Shown piece after piece: positions 21,281 to 29,826 of a DNA stretch of 63,595 nucleotides. Origin of the DNA: Cytobacillus gottheilii (GTDB lineage Bacteria > Bacillota > Bacilli > Bacillales > Cytobacillaceae); contig NZ_LT800494.1 in the NCBI RefSeq assembly GCF_900166665.1, positions 1,482,440 through 1,546,034 of the forward strand, read 5' to 3'. How positions within the stretch are numbered: position 1 is the stretch's first letter; the number at the start of each line of letters is the position of its first letter. Made by a program: the position numbers and the translations under genes. The notes beneath the pieces are model-generated. The model was given only the letters and a program-made list of their open reading frames with translations. It ran no database searches and was not told the origin of the DNA.

Positions 21281-21535
21281 TTACTTGGAGAACATTAAAA
21301 ATAATTTATTTACTTGTTTTGCGGTATCAGGACCAGCGATTTTGGCAATTTCTTTAATAACCTTTGCACGGTCGCTATCGTTAAATATATTAATTTTTTT
21401 ACCTCGCAAATATTGTGCAATTTTCTCTGCATCTGCTTTCGCAACGGAAATTTGGAATTGATTCGCATATTTTAATAATTCGGCACCAGTAATATTACTT
21501 AATTTATGATTAATAATGTTTTCAAACAGCTTCAA
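21281..21535 (-). CDS. yqfT: DUF2624 family protein YqfT
   Basis: Small protein of unknown role, conserved near nfo and zur in Bacillus. It has 84 residues if read from a TTG at 21535, giving MKLFENIINHKLSNITGAEL. GGGAGGG at 21548-21542 is six bases from that TTG. The in-frame ATG at 21541 touches the Shine-Dalgarno sequence and is a poorer start. The protein is basic and helical, ends TAKQVNKLFLMFSK, and has no cysteine or membrane segment. Confidence 0.82.
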   Translation of the reverse strand: MKLFENIINHKLSNITGAELLKYANQFQISVAKADAEKIAQYLRGKKINIFNDSDRAKVIKEIAKIAGPDTAKQVNKLFLMFSK

Positions 21536-21693
21536 TGTCATCCCTCCCAATGTACTCTATGACATAAGCTTGAAAATCGTGACTAATTTTATCGTGCGGG
21601 TGCAGCAAAGCTAAAATAGGCACTTGGAATTAGAAATAAAATATATGGAAGTGGAATGATTCAGTAAGCGCTGCTGCCATTCGGCGAGTTTTC

Positions 21694-21755
21694 TTTACTT
21701 TTAAAAGAGCATGGGGTATACTACGGTTTGTTAAAAATCGTAATGATTCTTAAAT
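21694..21755 (+). promoter_or_regulatory. Promoter and Zur-box-like operator of the zinc operon
   Basis: TTTACT (21694-21699) and TATACT (21717-21722) are 17 bases apart. Downstream, AAATCGTAAT at 21735-21744 followed by G and ATT matches the left half and centre of the Bacillus Zur box; the right half is degenerate. It sits between the promoter and the zurA start, where a repressor would block transcription. Confirmation would need Zur footprinting or comparison with other Zur sites in the genome. Confidence 0.6.
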
Positions 21756-21769
21756 AATAGGTGATTCAG

Positions 21770-22567
21770 ATGGGGAATAAAGATTCCATTATTGTAATAG
21801 AGGATGTTTCATATCGTTATGAAAAAGAAAATGTGCTCGAGAATATTCAGCTGACAGTAGAGACTGGCTCTTTTTTAGCAATTGTAGGTCCAAATGGCTC
21901 TGGTAAATCAACTTTATTAAAGCTTCTGCTGGGCCTTTTAAAACTGCAAAGTGGCAAAATCAAGCTGTTTGGCCAGGATATTGCCAGGTTTAAGGAATGG
22001 CATAAAATTGGCTATGTCTCACAAAAGGCCAATTCGTTTAACACTGGCTTCCCTGCCACTGTATATGAAGTGGTTTCAAGCGGACTGACTACAAAGATCG
22101 GCCTTTTCCGTTTTATGAAAAAGTCTGACGAGCAAAAAGTACTGCAGGCGATTAGATCTGTCGGCTTGCTGGAATTTAAAGATCGTAATATTGGAGAACT
22201 TTCTGGGGGGCAGCAGCAGCGTGTGTTTATAGCGCGGGCACTGGTCAGCGACCCGCAAATTCTGATCTTAGATGAACCAACAGTAGGCGTGGATGCACAA
22301 AATGTAGAATCCTTTTATGCCATGCTGGAACATTTGAATAAAGAGCTTCAAATAACACTTTTATTGGTTACACATGATATTGGAGCTGTCTCTGATAAAG
22401 TTTCCCATGTCGCATGCATGAATAAAAAACTTCATTTTCATGGAGAAACTGAGGAGTTTGAACAATTAGATATGAAAGATATGTCATTATATTATGGACA
22501 TGATGTTCAAGTTCTTTCCCATGATCATGGTCATCATCATCACCATCATGGAGGTGGCCATGCATGA
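21770..22567 (+). CDS. znuC: Zinc ABC transporter, ATP-binding protein (ZnuC/ZurA type)
   Basis: Energises zinc import. The 265 residues hold Walker A GPNGSGKST (about 42-50), signature [15 protein letters not shown] and Walker B ILILDEPT, followed by the switch His in TLLLVTHDIGA. The C-terminal tail is rich in histidine (about 10 His in the last 20 residues), as seen in metal transporters. AGGTGA is spaced for the ATG at 21770 rather than the in-frame GTG at 21761. Its TGA overlaps the znuB ATG. Also called zurA in Listeria, where the same three-gene order occurs. Confidence 0.92.
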   Translation: MGNKDSIIVIEDVSYRYEKENVLENIQLTVETGSFLAIVGPNGSGKSTLLKLLLGLLKLQSGKIKLFGQDIARFKEWHKIGYVSQKANSFNTGFPATVYEVVSSGLTTKIGLFRFMKKSDEQKVLQAIRSVGLLEFKDRNIGELSGGQQQRVFIARALVSDPQILILDEPTVGVDAQNVESFYAMLEHLNKELQITLLLVTHDIGAVSDKVSHVACMNKKLHFHGETEEFEQLDMKDMSLYYGHDVQVLSHDHGHHHHHHGGGHA

Positions 22568-23406
22568 TTGAAGGATTAATGCAGTATGAATTTCTGCAAA
22601 ATGCCTTTCTTACAGGGATCATTATTGGGGTTATTGCGCCTCTGTTAGGCGTATTTATTGTGGTGCGCAGGCTTTCTCTTATTGCGGATGCCCTTAGCCA
22701 TGTCACATTAGCAGGAATAGCGGCAAGTTTGCTTCTGGAAAAAAAGTTTCTTGGATTGTCAGGACTTAATCCCCTGTATATGGGAATGGTTTTTTCTGTT
22801 GGAGGATCTTTGTTCATTGAAAAGCTGCGTGGTGTCTACAAACATTATCAGGAGCTGGCGATTCCCATTATTTTATCTGGGGGCATAGGGCTGAGTGTGA
22901 TCTTTATTTCAATGGCGGACGGCTTTAACACAGATATATTCAGTTATTTATTTGGCAGTGTCAGTGCCGTGAGCAGACTGGATTTATGGACCATTTTAGT
23001 TATTAGTATGGTTGTGATCCTAATAGTTGTTCTTTTATATAAAGAGTTATTTCTGCTTTCATTCGATGAAGAACACGCAAAAGCATCCGGAATGTCAGTG
23101 AAAAGTCTTCATTTTATTTTTATTGTAATGGTTGCTCTTGTTATTGCTGCTTCTATGAGAATTGTAGGGATTTTATTAGTGTCTTCTTTAATGACCATTC
23201 CGGTTGCGGCAAGTATGAGAATAGCAAAAGGCTTTAAACAAACGATATTTTATTCTATACTATTTGGAGAGATATCCGTAATTGGCGGCCTGTTTATTTC
23301 TTATTACGCAGATTTGGCACCAGGCGGAGTGATTGTTGTTATAGCTGTCTGTATTTTGATTTTAACAATCTTTTCAAAAAAAATGATGGCAGCAAGGTCT
23401 GCTTAA
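22564..23406 (+). CDS. znuB: Zinc ABC transporter permease (ZnuB/ZurM type)
   Basis: Membrane component of the zinc importer. The 280 residues carry about eight hydrophobic segments of the ABC-3 permease family, starting with FLTGIIIGVIAPLLGVFIVV, and the characteristic RRLSLIADALSHVTLAG near 36-52. It starts at ATGA, overlapping the znuC stop by four bases, which implies translational coupling. No substrate-binding ZnuA gene is present in this operon, so it must be encoded elsewhere. Confidence 0.93.
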   Translation: MIEGLMQYEFLQNAFLTGIIIGVIAPLLGVFIVVRRLSLIADALSHVTLAGIAASLLLEKKFLGLSGLNPLYMGMVFSVGGSLFIEKLRGVYKHYQELAIPIILSGGIGLSVIFISMADGFNTDIFSYLFGSVSAVSRLDLWTILVISMVVILIVVLLYKELFLLSFDEEHAKASGMSVKSLHFIFIVMVALVIAASMRIVGILLVSSLMTIPVAASMRIAKGFKQTIFYSILFGEISVIGGLFISYYADLAPGGVIVVIAVCILILTIFSKKMMAARSA

Positions 23407-23454
23407 TATATGATAGTTATAGATTATTGAAATGTTTTTTTAGAGGTGATTACA

Positions 23455-23865
23455 ATGAATACACAAGAAGCACTTGATCTTTTGAAGGAAAAAGGCTATA
23501 AGATCACTGGCAAAAGAGAAGAAATGTTAGAGCTTTTTGCTGCCAGTAATAAATATTTAACGGCTCGAGATGTAATTGAACATATGAAAGACAACTATCC
23601 GGGACTTAGCTTTGATACGATTTATCGAAATCTGTCCCTATTTGCAGAGTTGGATATTTTTGAGATGACCGAGCTTTCAGGTGAAAAGCATTTCCGCTTT
23701 ACCTGTTCACATCATCACCATCATCATCATTTCATTTGCTTAGATTGCGGTAAGACGAAAGAGATTGGCACTTGTCCTATGGAAGGACTGAGTGAAAACT
23801 TAAAAGGGTACGATATTTCGGGTCATAAATTTGAGATTTATGGAAAATGTCCGGAGTGCAGCTGA
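23455..23865 (+). CDS. zur: Zinc uptake repressor Zur (Fur family)
   Basis: Zn(II)-dependent repressor of zinc uptake. The 136 residues have an N-terminal winged helix with TAREVIEH-like and [16 protein letters not shown] (about 45-60), a dimerisation domain with a run of seven His ([10 protein letters not shown] near 83-92), and structural zinc cysteines CLDC and CPEC. AGAGGTGA is spaced for the ATG at 23455 rather than the GTG at 23446. As last gene of the operon it would be autoregulated through the Zur box upstream of znuC. Confidence 0.94.
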   Translation: MNTQEALDLLKEKGYKITGKREEMLELFAASNKYLTARDVIEHMKDNYPGLSFDTIYRNLSLFAELDIFEMTELSGEKHFRFTCSHHHHHHHFICLDCGKTKEIGTCPMEGLSENLKGYDISGHKFEIYGKCPECS

Positions 23866-23866
23866 A

Positions 23867-23905
23867 AAAACAGCATTAACCATTTGGTTAATGCTGTTTT
23901 GTTTT
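23867..23905. terminator. Convergent terminator between zur and yqfW
   Basis: AAAACAGCATTAACC (23867-23881) and its exact complement GGTTAATGCTGTTTT (23886-23900) with a four-base loop, then GTTTTT. The A run on the left also allows use from the minus strand. Confidence 0.92.
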
Positions 23906-24486
23906 TATCGGGAAACTTTATCAGCAGCAAGCCAATTTTTCACCCAGTCCTCTGCTTCTTGCCAGCTGTATACACGGATGACTCCTTCTGGAATTGGATC
24001 TCGATTGTATGGAGTATCAAAAAGCAGTACTGGAATTCCGCATTGCTCATGGATCATTACTGCGTTATCGTGTTTGTCCTCGAAAAATATATCCACATTG
24101 TGCTTTTTTGCTGCAGCAATTTTATCATGGCTTCCGATTAATTCAATATGATGGAAGGTTAGTTCATTCTCCAAGAACCAATTTCTGGTTACCTCAAGGA
24201 GATGGCTGCCTCTAGCGCTTATAAAATATAATTCATGCTCATCCTTCCACTTTGTTAAGACTTCCCCGGCACCTTCTGCCATAGGCGAATCTTTGTAAAT
24301 AATGGGTTCATTTGTTGTGAACCACTCTGCAAATTCTTCTTCGCTTACATTTACAAGCGGCATTAAGTCATATTGCTTAATATCCTCTAACGTTAACTTT
24401 AACTGAAAGGAAGAATTTAAAAACGGAATCATTGAGGATGGACATGTTACAGTACCATCAATGTCAATTCCAAATCGTTTCTTCAT
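23905..24486 (-). CDS. yqfW: HAD-family putative nucleotidase YqfW
   Basis: 193-residue protein of the 5'-nucleotidase-like branch of the HAD superfamily. Motif I DIDGT (about 8-12) supplies the nucleophile and general acid Asp. FISARGSHLLE near 93-103 is motif II, and IFFEDKHDNAV near 132-142 the acidic motif III/IV region. Predicted to be a cytosolic phosphatase acting on a nucleotide or small phosphoester; the substrate is unknown. AAAGGAGCAGC precedes the ATG at 24486. It is conserved beside zur in Bacillus. Confidence 0.85.
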   Translation of the reverse strand: MKKRFGIDIDGTVTCPSSMIPFLNSSFQLKLTLEDIKQYDLMPLVNVSEEEFAEWFTTNEPIIYKDSPMAEGAGEVLTKWKDEHELYFISARGSHLLEVTRNWFLENELTFHHIELIGSHDKIAAAKKHNVDIFFEDKHDNAVMIHEQCGIPVLLFDTPYNRDPIPEGVIRVYSWQEAEDWVKNWLAADKVSR

Positions 24487-24745
24487 CGTATGCTGCTCCT
24501 TTTTATATATAGTAGATCCATACCGTATAAGGTTGGTCGTCCCATGGCTAGAAATGCTATCTTAAGACATGATTCCCTATAATATCTTAACAAATGATTT
24601 GTAAACACGAAAGAACTCGATATATATTGATATAAAAGTGGATATTCAACCAGTATTTAGCATTGTAAAATCAGTGGTATTGGCCATAATAATAACTGCT
24701 TCACCTGATACACTTCAGCAGTGATAAGGAAAGCGAGGGATTTTG

Positions 24746-25138
24746 ATGGCAGATCAAGATCAAGATCAAAAATTCGATGGTAAAACAAATCATCGATATG
24801 GTACAGATATTGGAGAAGTAAAGCAATATGGTGCCTATGGAGCGGGAGATTTTACTGAAGAAACAGCAGCAGAGATTGCTGCTCCTGTCACAACTTATAA
24901 CCGAAGCAGGTCAGAGACTAATGAGCAGCCAAGAGCAGGGGAAGGAAAAGGTGTTGGCTATACGGCCCTAATCCTTTCAATTCTTTCGCTATTCATCTGG
25001 CCGGTTCTAATGGGAGCGGCAGGAATTGTTTTAGGCTTCGTTGCAAGCCGCAGGGGTTCTAAAACGCTCGGAGGATGGGCAATTGGAATTGGAGCAGTAT
25101 CCATTATTATAGGTCTGTTCATATTGCCATTCTTTTAA
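24746..25138 (+). CDS. yqfX: DUF4190 membrane protein YqfX
   Basis: 130 residues: a hydrophilic N-terminal part of about 72 residues rich in Asp, Gln, Thr and Glu, followed by two transmembrane segments (about 75-100 and 108-130) around ASRRGSKTLGGWAIGIG, the DUF4190 signature. Function unknown. GAGGGA precedes the ATG at 24746. It is monocistronic and ends at a strong hairpin shared with ispG on the opposite strand. Confidence 0.85.
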   Translation: MADQDQDQKFDGKTNHRYGTDIGEVKQYGAYGAGDFTEETAAEIAAPVTTYNRSRSETNEQPRAGEGKGVGYTALILSILSLFIWPVLMGAAGIVLGFVASRRGSKTLGGWAIGIGAVSIIIGLFILPFF

Positions 25139-25147
25139 GCAGCAGAT

Positions 25148-25182
25148 AAAAAAAGAGTCCGGCTTTTGCCGGGCTCTTTTTC
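25148..25182. terminator. Convergent terminator between yqfX and ispG
   Basis: AAAAAAAGAG-TCCGGC and GCCGGG-CTCTTTTT form a long GC-rich stem at 25148-25181 with T runs on both strands. Confidence 0.92.
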
Positions 25183-25185
25183 TGC

Positions 25186-26316
25186 TTATTGCGAAATAAT
25201 TTCTGCTTGTTCAGCTTTTGCCTTTTCTTCGGCTTGTTTAGCGAAGTATTCTTCGGCGATTTTATCAATTTCAACTTTTAGTTCTTCTACCATGGTTGCT
25301 TCAGGTACTTTGCGAACAATTTCTCCTTTGCGGAAAAGCAATCCTTCTCCACGGGCACCTGCAATGCCTATGTCAGCCTCACGAGCTTCACCAGGACCGT
25401 TAACAGCGCAGCCTAAAACGGCTACTTTAATTGGAGCTTTAATTGTTGAGATATACTCTTCCACTTCATTTGCGATTGAAATTAGATCAATTTCAATACG
25501 ACCGCATGTAGGACATGAAATAAGTGTTGCTGCATTAGAAGAAAGGCCAAATACTTTTAGCAGTTCTCTTGCTACCTTTACCTCTTCAACAGGATCAGCA
25601 CTTAAAGAAATACGAAGGGTATTTCCGAGTCCTTTGCTTAAAATGGCTCCTAGACCAGCAGCACTTTTTACCGTACCAGCAAACAGGGTTCCAGACTCTG
25701 TGATGCCAAGGTGAAGCGGGTAATCAAAAGCCATAGATGCTTTTTCATAGGCTTCGATGGCCAAGTTTACATCTGATGCCTTCATGGATACGATGATATC
25801 GTGGAAATCAAGATCCTCAAGAATTTTAATGTGATGCAAGGCACTTTCAACCATGCCATCAGCTGTGGGATATCCGTATTTTTCCAGAATTCTTTTTTCT
25901 AATGATCCAGCGTTAACCCCAATACGAATTGGAATTCCTTTCGCTTTAGCAGCCTTTACGACAGCTTCAACCTTTTCGCGTCTGCCAATATTACCAGGAT
26001 TGATTCTGATTTTATCTGCTCCGCCCTCGATCGCTTTTAAGGCAAGTTTATAATCGAAGTGGATATCAACCACAAGTGGAATATTAATTCTCTTTTTAAT
26101 TTCAGCAATTGCATTAGCCGCTCTTTCATCAGGGCAAGCTACACGGACAACTTGACAGCCTGCTTCTTCTAGACGTTTGATCTCTGCAACAGTTGCCTCA
26201 ACATCATGTGTCTTTGTTGTTGTCATGCTTTGTATAAATAATTCGTTGCTTCCGCCAATAGTTAAAGGACCAACTTTTACTGGTCTCGTTTTTGTACGAT
26301 GTATCATCTCAGTCAA
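25186..26316 (-). CDS. ispG: 4-hydroxy-3-methylbut-2-en-1-yl diphosphate synthase IspG
   Basis: Penultimate MEP-pathway enzyme: reductively opens MEcPP to HMBPP using a [4Fe-4S] cluster. The three cluster cysteines are in CPTCGRIE near 280-287 and LGCAVNGPG near 312-320. The N-terminal TIM barrel holds [11 protein letters not shown] and [21 protein letters not shown] start at TTG 26316 (376 residues, TEMIHRTK after the initiator). AGGAG lies 10 bases before it, and this gives the usual length. An upstream ATG at 26343 is in frame, but the Shine-Dalgarno would then be inside the gene. The C-terminal tail is Glu/Ala/Lys-rich. Confidence 0.95.
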   Translation of the reverse strand: MTEMIHRTKTRPVKVGPLTIGGSNELFIQSMTTTKTHDVEATVAEIKRLEEAGCQVVRVACPDERAANAIAEIKKRINIPLVVDIHFDYKLALKAIEGGADKIRINPGNIGRREKVEAVVKAAKAKGIPIRIGVNAGSLEKRILEKYGYPTADGMVESALHHIKILEDLDFHDIIVSMKASDVNLAIEAYEKASMAFDYPLHLGITESGTLFAGTVKSAAGLGAILSKGLGNTLRISLSADPVEEVKVARELLKVFGLSSNAATLISCPTCGRIEIDLISIANEVEEYISTIKAPIKVAVLGCAVNGPGEAREADIGIAGARGEGLLFRKGEIVRKVPEATMVEELKVEIDKIAEEYFAKQAEEKAKAEQAEIISQ

Positions 26317-26457
26317 TGGAGATTCGCTCCTTTTTTTATTCATAAATTTAAAGAACTATGAAAAGAAAGTTCACTTCATTGTATCAATGAAACGCTGAAG
26401 TTGACAAGAATGTTGCAATGAATATAAAAGGTTTAACACTGCCTTAATATTATTTGT

Positions 26458-26778
26458 TTATTTATAAGAAGGGAATTTGTAAGTTTTCCCATTTTGGATT
26501 TGTTCAGGCTGGATGCCTGTATTTAAGGTTTGGAAATCGCTCACAACCGTGTCGATTGCTACAGGTACAGGTCCGCCCAGCTGCGCTTCAATGATCGTTA
26601 ATACGGTTTCACCTGGTCCGACTTCTTTTTCAAAGTACTCTAGACCTGCTTCTTGATTGGCTGCAGAGGCTTCTACGGCAATTTCCTCATTTTGATTGGG
26701 AAGTGTGCCGCTTGTTAAATCAAAATAAATAGCATAGATACAAAGAATGGTTAGGATGAAAGCTGAAAGTCTCTTCAT
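26458..26778 (-). CDS. yqfZ: YqfZ-like LysM-type exported protein
   Basis: 106 residues: an N-terminal hydrophobic signal or anchor (LSAFILTILCIYAIYFDL, about 4-21), then a C-terminal domain from VGPGETVLTIIEAQLGG to IQNGKTYKFPSYK. That domain has the spacing of a degenerate LysM fold. AGGAGG is nine bases from the ATG at 26778. YqfZ sits beside ispG in B. subtilis. Probably a membrane-anchored peptidoglycan-associated protein; function unknown. Confidence 0.8.
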   Translation of the reverse strand: MKRLSAFILTILCIYAIYFDLTSGTLPNQNEEIAVEASAANQEAGLEYFEKEVGPGETVLTIIEAQLGGPVPVAIDTVVSDFQTLNTGIQPEQIQNGKTYKFPSYK

Positions 26779-26940
26779 ATTGGCAGGCCTCCTAGGCATA
26801 ATGTTCGTACTTAACCAATATGTATGCTCGTCCCCGATAGTTTATTCCTATAAAAATAAGGATACTGGACAAAACATAAAGTAATTCCTAAATACGAACA
26901 ATTACAGTATGCGTTATGCTGATAGACCAGGCACATGCCA

Positions 26941-27127
26941 CCTGCGCTGCGGATAATATTCTTTCAGGATCATTAAGTCTGATCCTCCTTGTCTCTAGTG
27001 CTCCGCGGGGTCTCACCCTTTCTTCTATTGCTCCTATTTAAAATTTTATATAAAAAAAACCGAATGGTGGGAATAGTAATACCCAGTCATTCGGAAATAT
27101 AGCTAAACTGAACTTATGTCTCAGCAA
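26941..27127. repeat. Repeat family 2, degenerate partial copy
   Basis: Same orientation as the copy at 56067. Shared features are GCGGGGTCTCACC near 27005, the A run followed by a CCGAATG...CATTCGG hairpin at 27060-27094, and the end ACTTATGTCTCAGC near 27113 (compare CCTTATGTCCCAGC in the full copy). The hairpin stem has changed to CCGAATGGTGGG / CCCAGTCATTCGG and can still form with two G-U pairs and one bulge. The left half of the element is lost or too eroded to recognise. Confidence 0.65.
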
Positions 27128-27129
27128 CA

Positions 27130-27912
27130 TTAAACATTATTATTTTTAGGCTGTGGAACTTCTCTGATTGCCAGTAATAGGACAACTATTCCAACAAGCC
27201 AGCTAATCAGTGCTCCATTCGGCACAACAGTTTGAAGAGATGCCATAATGGTAAAGAAGATGGTAGACAATGTTATACTGTAAGCAGACATGCGCCAAGT
27301 TTGGCGATACTGCAGCTTGCGGTTCATCATGTTTTTGATTAGAAGGCCGATTAAAGCTAAGATGGATACTTCGATAAATCGCAATCCTGCTGAGAAGAGA
27401 TAAATAATGATCGCCATAATAAGCAGAACGATGATCAAAAAGGAATCAGCAGCTGCTAAGTATTCGGTAATTTCTTGTTTTGAGAAGGTCATTCCAGTCA
27501 GCATGCTGTAATCATAAGTTTGTACTTGTCCGCCAGCAACGAAAACAAATTCGTCTTTTAACAATGCAACGGTATTCTGATCAGAGCGTATATCTTCACT
27601 TGTTAGCGTGCCAGTCGAATCGAATTGAATAACCATGTCATTTCCTGGAATAGTCAAAGGTTTGTTTTCTTCTGAATGCAATTCACCATCTTCAATATAG
27701 AAGTCTGGGAACTCATTCTCTATACTATTTGTTATTTCTTCAACACTATTCATAATAGAAGTACTGAGGAAATAAATGGTCGGAATGACAGAGATCAAAG
27801 TAAGGAAAAATACATATAAAATGGTTTTTCCAATTCCTTGAAAGCGAAACATGCTAATATCCTTTGGGGAATAAAGACTTTTAATAAACTGTTTAAAAAT
27901 ATTCATTTTCAT
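27130..27912 (-). CDS. yqgB: DUF1189 membrane protein YqgB
   Basis: 260 residues with one N-terminal transmembrane segment (about 29-50), a roughly 110-residue extracytoplasmic domain and four more membrane segments toward the C-terminus (about 152-250). This is the DUF1189 layout; related proteins include maltodextrin utilisation protein YvdJ/MalA-like annotations, but no function is established. The first residues, MKMNIFKQFIKSLYSPKDIS, match family starts. It is monocistronic and divergent from the Na/Pi transporter. Confidence 0.82.
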   Translation of the reverse strand: MKMNIFKQFIKSLYSPKDISMFRFQGIGKTILYVFFLTLISVIPTIYFLSTSIMNSVEEITNSIENEFPDFYIEDGELHSEENKPLTIPGNDMVIQFDSTGTLTSEDIRSDQNTVALLKDEFVFVAGGQVQTYDYSMLTGMTFSKQEITEYLAAADSFLIIVLLIMAIIIYLFSAGLRFIEVSILALIGLLIKNMMNRKLQYRQTWRMSAYSITLSTIFFTIMASLQTVVPNGALISWLVGIVVLLLAIREVPQPKNNNV

Positions 27913-28009
27913 TTAGTCGTACACACACCCTTTTTCGTATTCAATGCTTATTCTAGCTTGTTACTTGGAGTTGTACAAGCAAATGAAAATGACTTAATAA
28001 TGAAACAAT

Positions 28010-28055
28010 TGTAATCAAAATGTAATATTACTACTTAATGTTAAGGTAATGTAAA
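28010..28055 (-). promoter_or_regulatory. Possible PhoP half-site pairs upstream of Na/Pi gene
   Basis: TGTAAT at 28010-28015 and 28021-28026 (11 bases apart), then TGTTAA at 28039-28044 and TGTAAA at 28050-28055 (11 bases apart). Read on the minus strand these are TTTACA / TTAACA and ATTACA / ATTACA pairs with PhoP spacing. The two pairs are not in one 11-base register, and the orientation is opposite to the adjacent transporter gene. I regard this as suggestive only. Confidence 0.35.
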
Positions 28056-28158
28056 TTCGCGTTAATAATTCTTTACTTTTGAATGTGTTCCCATAATAAT
28101 TGGTAAGGGGTTTTGAAGAATATTGTCGATTGATTATTAAAAGTAGGGGTTGAAACTT

Positions 28159-29790
28159 TTGGAACTAGATGTTCAGCAAATGATTTTTGAATTTCTTGGA
28201 GGGCTCGGAATATTCCTATACGGAATTAAGACGATGGGGGATGGACTCCAAAAATCAGCTGGTGATCGATTAAGAGATTTACTGGACAGATTTACAACCA
28301 ATCCGTTTATGGGAGTATTAGCAGGGATACTTGTTACGATATTAATTCAGAGCAGCTCTGCTACAACCGTTATTACGGTAGGTCTGGTTAGTGCTGGTTT
28401 TATGACTTTACGTCAAGCTATCGGTGTCATAATGGGTGCGAATATAGGTACAACTGTAACAGCATTTATTATTGGCATTGATGTTGGTGAATACGCATTG
28501 CCTATATTGGCAGTAGGTGCGATTCTTTTATTCTTTATTAAAAACAAAAAAGTTAACAACTTTGGTCAGATTCTATTCGGTTTTGGTGCATTATTTTATG
28601 GTTTAGAGTTAATGAGCGGCGGAATGAAGCCTTTAAGATCGCTGGAAGCTTTTCATGATTTAACTGTCAGCATGAGCTCTAACCCAATTCTAGGTGTTGT
28701 TGTAGGTACTGTATTTACAGTTATTGTTCAAAGCTCCAGTGCGACAATTGGGATTCTGCAAGGGTTGTTTGCTGAAGATTTAATCCGATTAGACGCTGCA
28801 TTACCTGTGTTATTTGGAGATAATATTGGAACAACGATTACAGCTGTTTTAGCTGCCATTGGTGCTTCTGTTGCTGCTAGAAGAGCAGCAGCCGTTCACG
28901 TAATATTTAACATTGTAGGTACGACGATTTTTATGATATTACTGACTCCGTTTACCTATGTAGTGGAAAGTTTACAATCTTTCTTAGACTTGAATCCGCA
29001 AATGACGATCGCATTTTCTCATGGAATGTTTAATATAACAAACACGCTTATTCAGCTGCCATTTGTTGGGGCACTAGCTTATATTGTTACTAAGATGATT
29101 CCTGGAGAAGACTCTGTTATTGAATATAAAGCAAAACATCTCGATCCAGTTTTCATTCAGCAATCACCTTCAATAGCGCTTGGACAGGCAAAGGAAGAAG
29201 TATTGAGAATGGGCCAATTTTCAGTAAAAGGTCTTGAGGAAACTCAAGATTTCTTGACAAATGGCCAACAAAAGCATTCCGATAACGCCTATCAGCTTGA
29301 AGAAGCGATAAATAATTTAGACCGTAAAATTACAGATTATCTTGTATTATTGTCTACAAGCTCGCTATCGGAACATGAATCGGAAGAACATACAATGCTG
29401 ATGGACACAGTCCGTGATATTGAACGGATCGGGGATCACTTTGAAAATATTGTTGAATTGATTGAATTTAAAAAGGCAAATAAAGTAACCATAACAGATC
29501 AAGCAATGAAAGATCTGCAGGAGATGTTCGGATTAACCATTACTACGGTCAAAGAAGCGCTCCAGGCATTAGATCATAAAGATAAAGATGCTGCCATTGA
29601 CGTAGTGAAAAAAGAGGAACAAATTGACCAGATGGAGAGAAAGCTCCGCAAGCAGCATATTCAGCGATTAAACGAAGGATTATGCACAGGTCAATCAGGT
29701 ATCGTCTATGTTGATATTGTCAGCAACCTGGAAAGAATCGGTGATCATGCTGTTAATATCGCTGAAGCGGTGCTGGGAGAAACAAAATAA
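28159..29790 (+). CDS. Na/Pi cotransporter family protein with PhoU-like C-terminus
   Basis: Sodium-coupled phosphate transporter (NptA-like, PF02690 type). The 543 residues contain two inverted transporter repeats, each marked by a QSSSAT motif (IQSSSATTVITVGLV about 55-69, VQSSSATIGILQGLF about 190-204). About nine hydrophobic segments span roughly 10-310. A cytoplasmic helical PhoU-like domain covers about 340-543, with ERIGDHFENIVELI and ERIGDHAVNIAEAV. The start is TTG at 28159, nine bases after GGGG at 28146-28149; the TTG at 28150 abuts the Shine-Dalgarno. Known members import phosphate; some act as efflux systems. Confidence 0.9.
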   Translation: MELDVQQMIFEFLGGLGIFLYGIKTMGDGLQKSAGDRLRDLLDRFTTNPFMGVLAGILVTILIQSSSATTVITVGLVSAGFMTLRQAIGVIMGANIGTTVTAFIIGIDVGEYALPILAVGAILLFFIKNKKVNNFGQILFGFGALFYGLELMSGGMKPLRSLEAFHDLTVSMSSNPILGVVVGTVFTVIVQSSSATIGILQGLFAEDLIRLDAALPVLFGDNIGTTITAVLAAIGASVAARRAAAVHVIFNIVGTTIFMILLTPFTYVVESLQSFLDLNPQMTIAFSHGMFNITNTLIQLPFVGALAYIVTKMIPGEDSVIEYKAKHLDPVFIQQSPSIALGQAKEEVLRMGQFSVKGLEETQDFLTNGQQKHSDNAYQLEEAINNLDRKITDYLVLLSTSSLSEHESEEHTMLMDTVRDIERIGDHFENIVELIEFKKANKVTITDQAMKDLQEMFGLTITTVKEALQALDHKDKDAAIDVVKKEEQIDQMERKLRKQHIQRLNEGLCTGQSGIVYVDIVSNLERIGDHAVNIAEAVLGETK

Positions 29791-29826
29791 AACTGATTTC
29801 TGCGTTGCATGCATGATTATACAGAA

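Noticed and set aside
22368..22817. Minus-strand frame over znuC-znuB
   Set aside because: Antisense to two well-supported coupled genes; its His-rich part merely mirrors the His codons of znuC.
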